Shown here: positions 58,375-61,115 of the stretch, in pieces
Layout: each line of letters starts with the position of its first letter
Position numbering within the stretch: the stretch's first letter is position 1
DNA from: an uncultured Oscillospiraceae bacterium
GTDB taxonomy: Bacteria; Bacillota; Clostridia; Oscillospirales; Acutalibacteraceae
DNA length: 61,115 nucleotides
Assembly: GCA_900540305.1 (NCBI GenBank)
Contig: UQFL01000006.1
Span: forward strand, 1-61,115
Direction: 5' to 3'
Program-made: the position numbers and the translations under genes
Notes under the pieces: model-generated
The model's database searches: none
What the model saw: the letters and a program-made list of their open reading frames with translations, nothing else
What the model was told of the DNA's origin: nothing

Positions 58375-61059
58375 TTATGCACGGGGTGAAACGGTGATTA
58401 CGCCATCTCTAACTGATGATGAAAGTGTAATTTCAATCACACCAGGTGCTCTGTTTACAAAATCAATTTCCTCTGAATTGAGGCAAACTTTATAATCATT
58501 CTTATCGGAAAGACAAACGAGAATTGTATATTTATCGTTGTTTCCGTAATATTTGAAATCAATCTCTGCGCTGTCCTGAGCGGCGTTCTGCTTATCAGTC
58601 CACAAATCAAAGCCTGTTGTAATAGTGCCGGGCTTGTAATAAGCATTTGCCCAAACGCAAATGGGTGCGGAAAGTCCGCCAAAGTTGTGGAACCAACCGC
58701 CTCTTTGAGTTTCAATTCCGAAGCACTCATAAGTGTAATATGAGAAATCTGTTTCAGCTTTCCACATATCAAGCGCTCTTTTGGCAATTTCAAATGCAAA
58801 GTCTGATTCGCCGAGGTCAAACATCGTTTTCCACAAGAACCACTGATGAGCCATCCACACATTGCCGTTCCAATAGCCGTCATTGAAATAATATGAAGCG
58901 CTCATATCAACGGCAGAAATACCGCTCTTGCTCCACATTTCATTCGGATTTTTAATATGGGCAAGGAGTCTTTCAGTTCTTTCGGGCGGTACTGCGCCTG
59001 CAACAAGAGGATAAACGCCGTCCATACCCTTATTCATATTCTCGCCGTTTTCGTTTCTGAGGAAGCCTGTAATCTTATGGCTTTCATCATAAATCGTATA
59101 TGAATAATAGCCTGCTTTTTCGTCCCATGCAAGAGCGTTGAGAGCCGCTGTTGATTTATCAATATCTTCCTGAAGAAGATATGCGTCTTTCTCTTTTCCG
59201 AGAGCAAGCGCCGCCATTTTCATAATCTTTGCTGCACGAATAATATGTGAAGTTGAAATACAGGGGCAGATTTTATGCATCATCTGCTTATCTATCATAT
59301 ACACCTGAGCAGGATAATCGTCCATACCCGAACAGGAATACCAATAATCATATGTTGTTAAAAGACCGTTTTTGAATTTTGCGGTTGAAGAACCGTCTGC
59401 GCCTGCAAGGAATTTATAATAGCGCATCATCTTGTCATAAAGACCGAGAAGATTTTCCTTGTTTTCAGCACGCTTGAGCATTTCAAGATACTGTGCAAAC
59501 TGAGTGGGAACAAGACTGCCGTGAAGCAGGAACGCAAAATCCTTGTTATCCTCTTCGCTGAGATAAGTTTCAAGAATATACTGCGCCTTTTCCTGACTGA
59601 ATTCAAGAACACCGATACCGATTACACCGCTGTCCCAAGTATAAAAACTATCCCATCTTTTTCCGGGAGTATAGTGAATAACATTTTTACCATGCTTATA
59701 AACTGGGTAAACTACATTTGTGAGAAGAGTCGATTTGAGTATCTCTGTTGAAAGAGTGTATTTTTCGCCATCAGCGTTATATCCTGCGTCCTCAACCTTG
59801 GAAGCGGCAAGATAGATATTTTCATACTCTTCTGCCGTGAGCGGCTCAACATTTTCTTCAGACACAACCATATATTCAATGTGCTTTGAATGAGGCTCAA
59901 TGAATATTGACTGAATGAGAGCGTTGTGGAAAAAGCCCTCGTCACTCTTCTTATCTGTAAAGCTTCCTGAGAATGTGCGTCTGAGTTCGTCATAAGTATG
60001 GTCGCCGTTTGAAAGTCTGTTGGGTAGTGCGTCTTCAAGGCAACCTGAATCAAGAGTTCTTTCTCTTGTGCGCTCATTGTGGGTAAGAACATAATAAGTC
60101 TCGCCTGTTTCGGGATATGTAAGGCTTATTTTTCTGCCCTCGCCGCATTTCTGAGAATCAATCTCAGGAACAAAGCCGTGTGTTTTAAGCTCTGTTTTAA
60201 TCTCGTTTTCACTGCCCTTTTCTGTAATTGCGATAAAATCGAGCTCAACGCCGCCTTTGCCGAGGCTTTCAAGAACGATTTCATTCTTATCTGCCAAATC
60301 AAAGGTTGCCATATTAAGCTCATCGCTTGCAGGAAGTACGATTTCTTTGCCTGCGCAGTTGAAAACAGCGTCTTCGCCTGTTACAGTAATATATCTGATT
60401 GTCATAACAGGGTTTTCAAATTCATCAGCGTTGAATTTATATGAAACCCTGTCCCCTTTTTCACAGCCGAAAGGCTTTAAGTTGAGAATCGGAACATGAT
60501 AATTCTCACATCTGTCGCCGAGACCGAAACCGCCGTAAAAATGGCAGTCTGCAAACTGACCTTTATGCATACCATCAGGATTTTCAGTATCCCACGGACG
60601 TGGATTTGCGTAATCATATGATTCATAATCGTTGGCATCAATGAGAAGCGCCTTTTTAGGAAGCGAAACCTCAAGATAAAACGGCTTGGGATATTCAAGA
60701 GAAGAATAAGCATTTAAAATGCAGTTTTGCTTTAAATCAGTGTTATTTACAAATTCACAGCGCATAAGATATGACTTATCGTTCATTTTTGAAAATGAAA
60801 CATCACAATAAATCATATCTTTCCACATTAATTCATAGCGATATGAATAAAAAGAATAATCACCTTTGCAGTGCCAGAGGTGATAGTTGCTCGGAATTGT
60901 TACATTCGGAACGGGAACGGCTGAATTCCACACCGTCGGATGAACAGAGAAATCAAACCTTGCACCTGATTGAGGAGCGGAATCGATAACCCTTGAAATT
61001 CCCATATATTTTTTTGAATAAGGACCCCACAGGGGCATTTTATTATTAATGCCGCACAT
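58375..61059 (-). CDS. Six-hairpin-type glycoside hydrolase (GH63/trehalase-like), 5' end uncertain
   Basis: 894 residues from an ATG at 61059 to the stop. An N-terminal beta-rich domain (to about 420) is followed by an (alpha/alpha)6 barrel with KRWDSFYTWDSGVIGIGVLEF, LLTTYDYWYSCSGMDDYP, YYFNDGYWNGNVWMAHQW and YECFGIETQRGGWFHNFGG, matching the MGH1-like/GH63 group; the Asp in YTWDSG and the Glu in ECFGIET are likely catalytic acids. There is no signal peptide, so it is probably cytoplasmic. The frame stays open to base 61067, where adapter sequence begins, so the true start and ribosome site may be lost, though homology seems to begin close to this Met. Substrate not deducible; an oligosaccharide or disaccharide is likely. 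Confidence 0.8.
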   Translation of the reverse strand: MCGINNKMPLWGPYSKKYMGISRVIDSAPQSGARFDFSVHPTVWNSAVPVPNVTIPSNYHLWHCKGDYSFYSYRYELMWKDMIYCDVSFSKMNDKSYLMRCEFVNNTDLKQNCILNAYSSLEYPKPFYLEVSLPKKALLIDANDYESYDYANPRPWDTENPDGMHKGQFADCHFYGGFGLGDRCENYHVPILNLKPFGCEKGDRVSYKFNADEFENPVMTIRYITVTGEDAVFNCAGKEIVLPASDELNMATFDLADKNEIVLESLGKGGVELDFIAITEKGSENEIKTELKTHGFVPEIDSQKCGEGRKISLTYPETGETYYVLTHNERTRERTLDSGCLEDALPNRLSNGDHTYDELRRTFSGSFTDKKSDEGFFHNALIQSIFIEPHSKHIEYMVVSEENVEPLTAEEYENIYLAASKVEDAGYNADGEKYTLSTEILKSTLLTNVVYPVYKHGKNVIHYTPGKRWDSFYTWDSGVIGIGVLEFSQEKAQYILETYLSEEDNKDFAFLLHGSLVPTQFAQYLEMLKRAENKENLLGLYDKMMRYYKFLAGADGSSTAKFKNGLLTTYDYWYSCSGMDDYPAQVYMIDKQMMHKICPCISTSHIIRAAKIMKMAALALGKEKDAYLLQEDIDKSTAALNALAWDEKAGYYSYTIYDESHKITGFLRNENGENMNKGMDGVYPLVAGAVPPERTERLLAHIKNPNEMWSKSGISAVDMSASYYFNDGYWNGNVWMAHQWFLWKTMFDLGESDFAFEIAKRALDMWKAETDFSYYTYECFGIETQRGGWFHNFGGLSAPICVWANAYYKPGTITTGFDLWTDKQNAAQDSAEIDFKYYGNNDKYTILVCLSDKNDYKVCLNSEEIDFVNRAPGVIEITLSSSVRDGVITVSPRA

Positions 61060-61067
61060 ACAAAAAT

Positions 61068-61115
61068 CTGTCTCTTATACACATCTCCGAGCCCACGAGA
61101 CCGAGGCTGATCTCG
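61068..61115. other. Nextera adapter with i7 index (artefact)
   Basis: Bases 61068-61086 are CTGTCTCTTATACACATCT (mosaic end), 61087-61101 are CCGAGCCCACGAGAC (Nextera read-2 adapter), 61102-61109 are CGAGGCTG, which matches the Nextera N710 index, and 61110-61115 are the start of the P7 tail. None of it is genomic. Confidence 0.98.

Noticed and set aside
60900..61082. Minus-strand 60-residue ORF beginning MYKRQ
   Set aside because: Its start and first residues are encoded by Nextera adapter, and the rest is out of frame with the glycoside hydrolase.
1..61115. CRISPR array, insertion sequence, prophage, tRNA or rRNA
   Set aside because: No regularly spaced repeats, transposase or phage genes, or cloverleaf/rRNA sequence were noticed on reading.

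Overview
This window looks like a contig from a low-GC, anaerobic member of the Clostridia (Firmicutes), probably gut-associated and close to Oscillospirales/Ruminococcaceae. The evidence is spo0A, a complete Rnf complex, an F-type ATP synthase, an archaeal-type prolyl-tRNA synthetase, an ECF vitamin transporter and strong AAGGAG-type ribosome binding sites. The genus assignment is inference. Both ends are not genomic: bases 1-16 and 61068-61115 are Illumina Nextera transposon/adapter sequence, so the first gene, and possibly the last, is cut by library or assembly artefacts.

Layout. 1-7.5 kb: a truncated membrane protein; a minus-strand cluster of a DUF3048 (YerB-like) protein, a membrane protein, a metallophosphoesterase and a GtrA-like membrane protein; two unknown plus-strand genes; spo0A with a clear promoter and an upstream 0A box; a second metallophosphoesterase. 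7.6-15 kb: one minus-strand energy operon, rnfCDGEAB followed by apbE, a NusG-domain-II protein, a Gx/heptaprenyl-diphosphate-synthase-I-like membrane protein and a gamma carbonic anhydrase-like protein. 15-17 kb: a small lipoprotein and a HAD phosphatase fused to a DUF523/TudS domain. 17-23.3 kb: the ATP synthase operon atpB-E-F-(H-A)-G-D-C, in which the delta and alpha subunits form one continuous reading frame.

23.5-36 kb: proS and galE on the plus strand; a DUF2975/XRE-regulator/DUF4173 operon with a palindromic candidate operator; then recD2, an MreB-like gene, cobO and an ECF transporter (T, fused A-A', S) with a small membrane protein, all on the minus strand. 36-48.2 kb: the classic rpoB-rpoC-rpsL-rpsG-fusA-tuf block. 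A 97-nt leader region before rpsL can form mutually exclusive hairpins. 48.6-54.8 kb: plus-strand peptide-type solute-binding lipoprotein, VanZ-like protein, nagB, a small anchored protein, metG and tatD. 54.9-61 kb: a ZIP metal transporter, then a minus-strand set of a large six-hairpin-type glycoside hydrolase, a third metallophosphoesterase and a second GtrA-like protein.

How it fits together: Rnf would couple ferredoxin:NAD oxidoreduction to an ion gradient, with ApbE flavinylating RnfG and RnfD, and the F-ATP synthase would use the gradient. CobO beside the ECF module suggests corrinoid salvage. The most notable novelties are the delta-alpha ATP synthase fusion, the rpsL leader, the duplicated metallophosphoesterase/GtrA gene pair, the HAD-TudS fusion and the altered receiver pocket of Spo0A. 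No tRNA, rRNA, CRISPR array, insertion sequence or prophage was seen.
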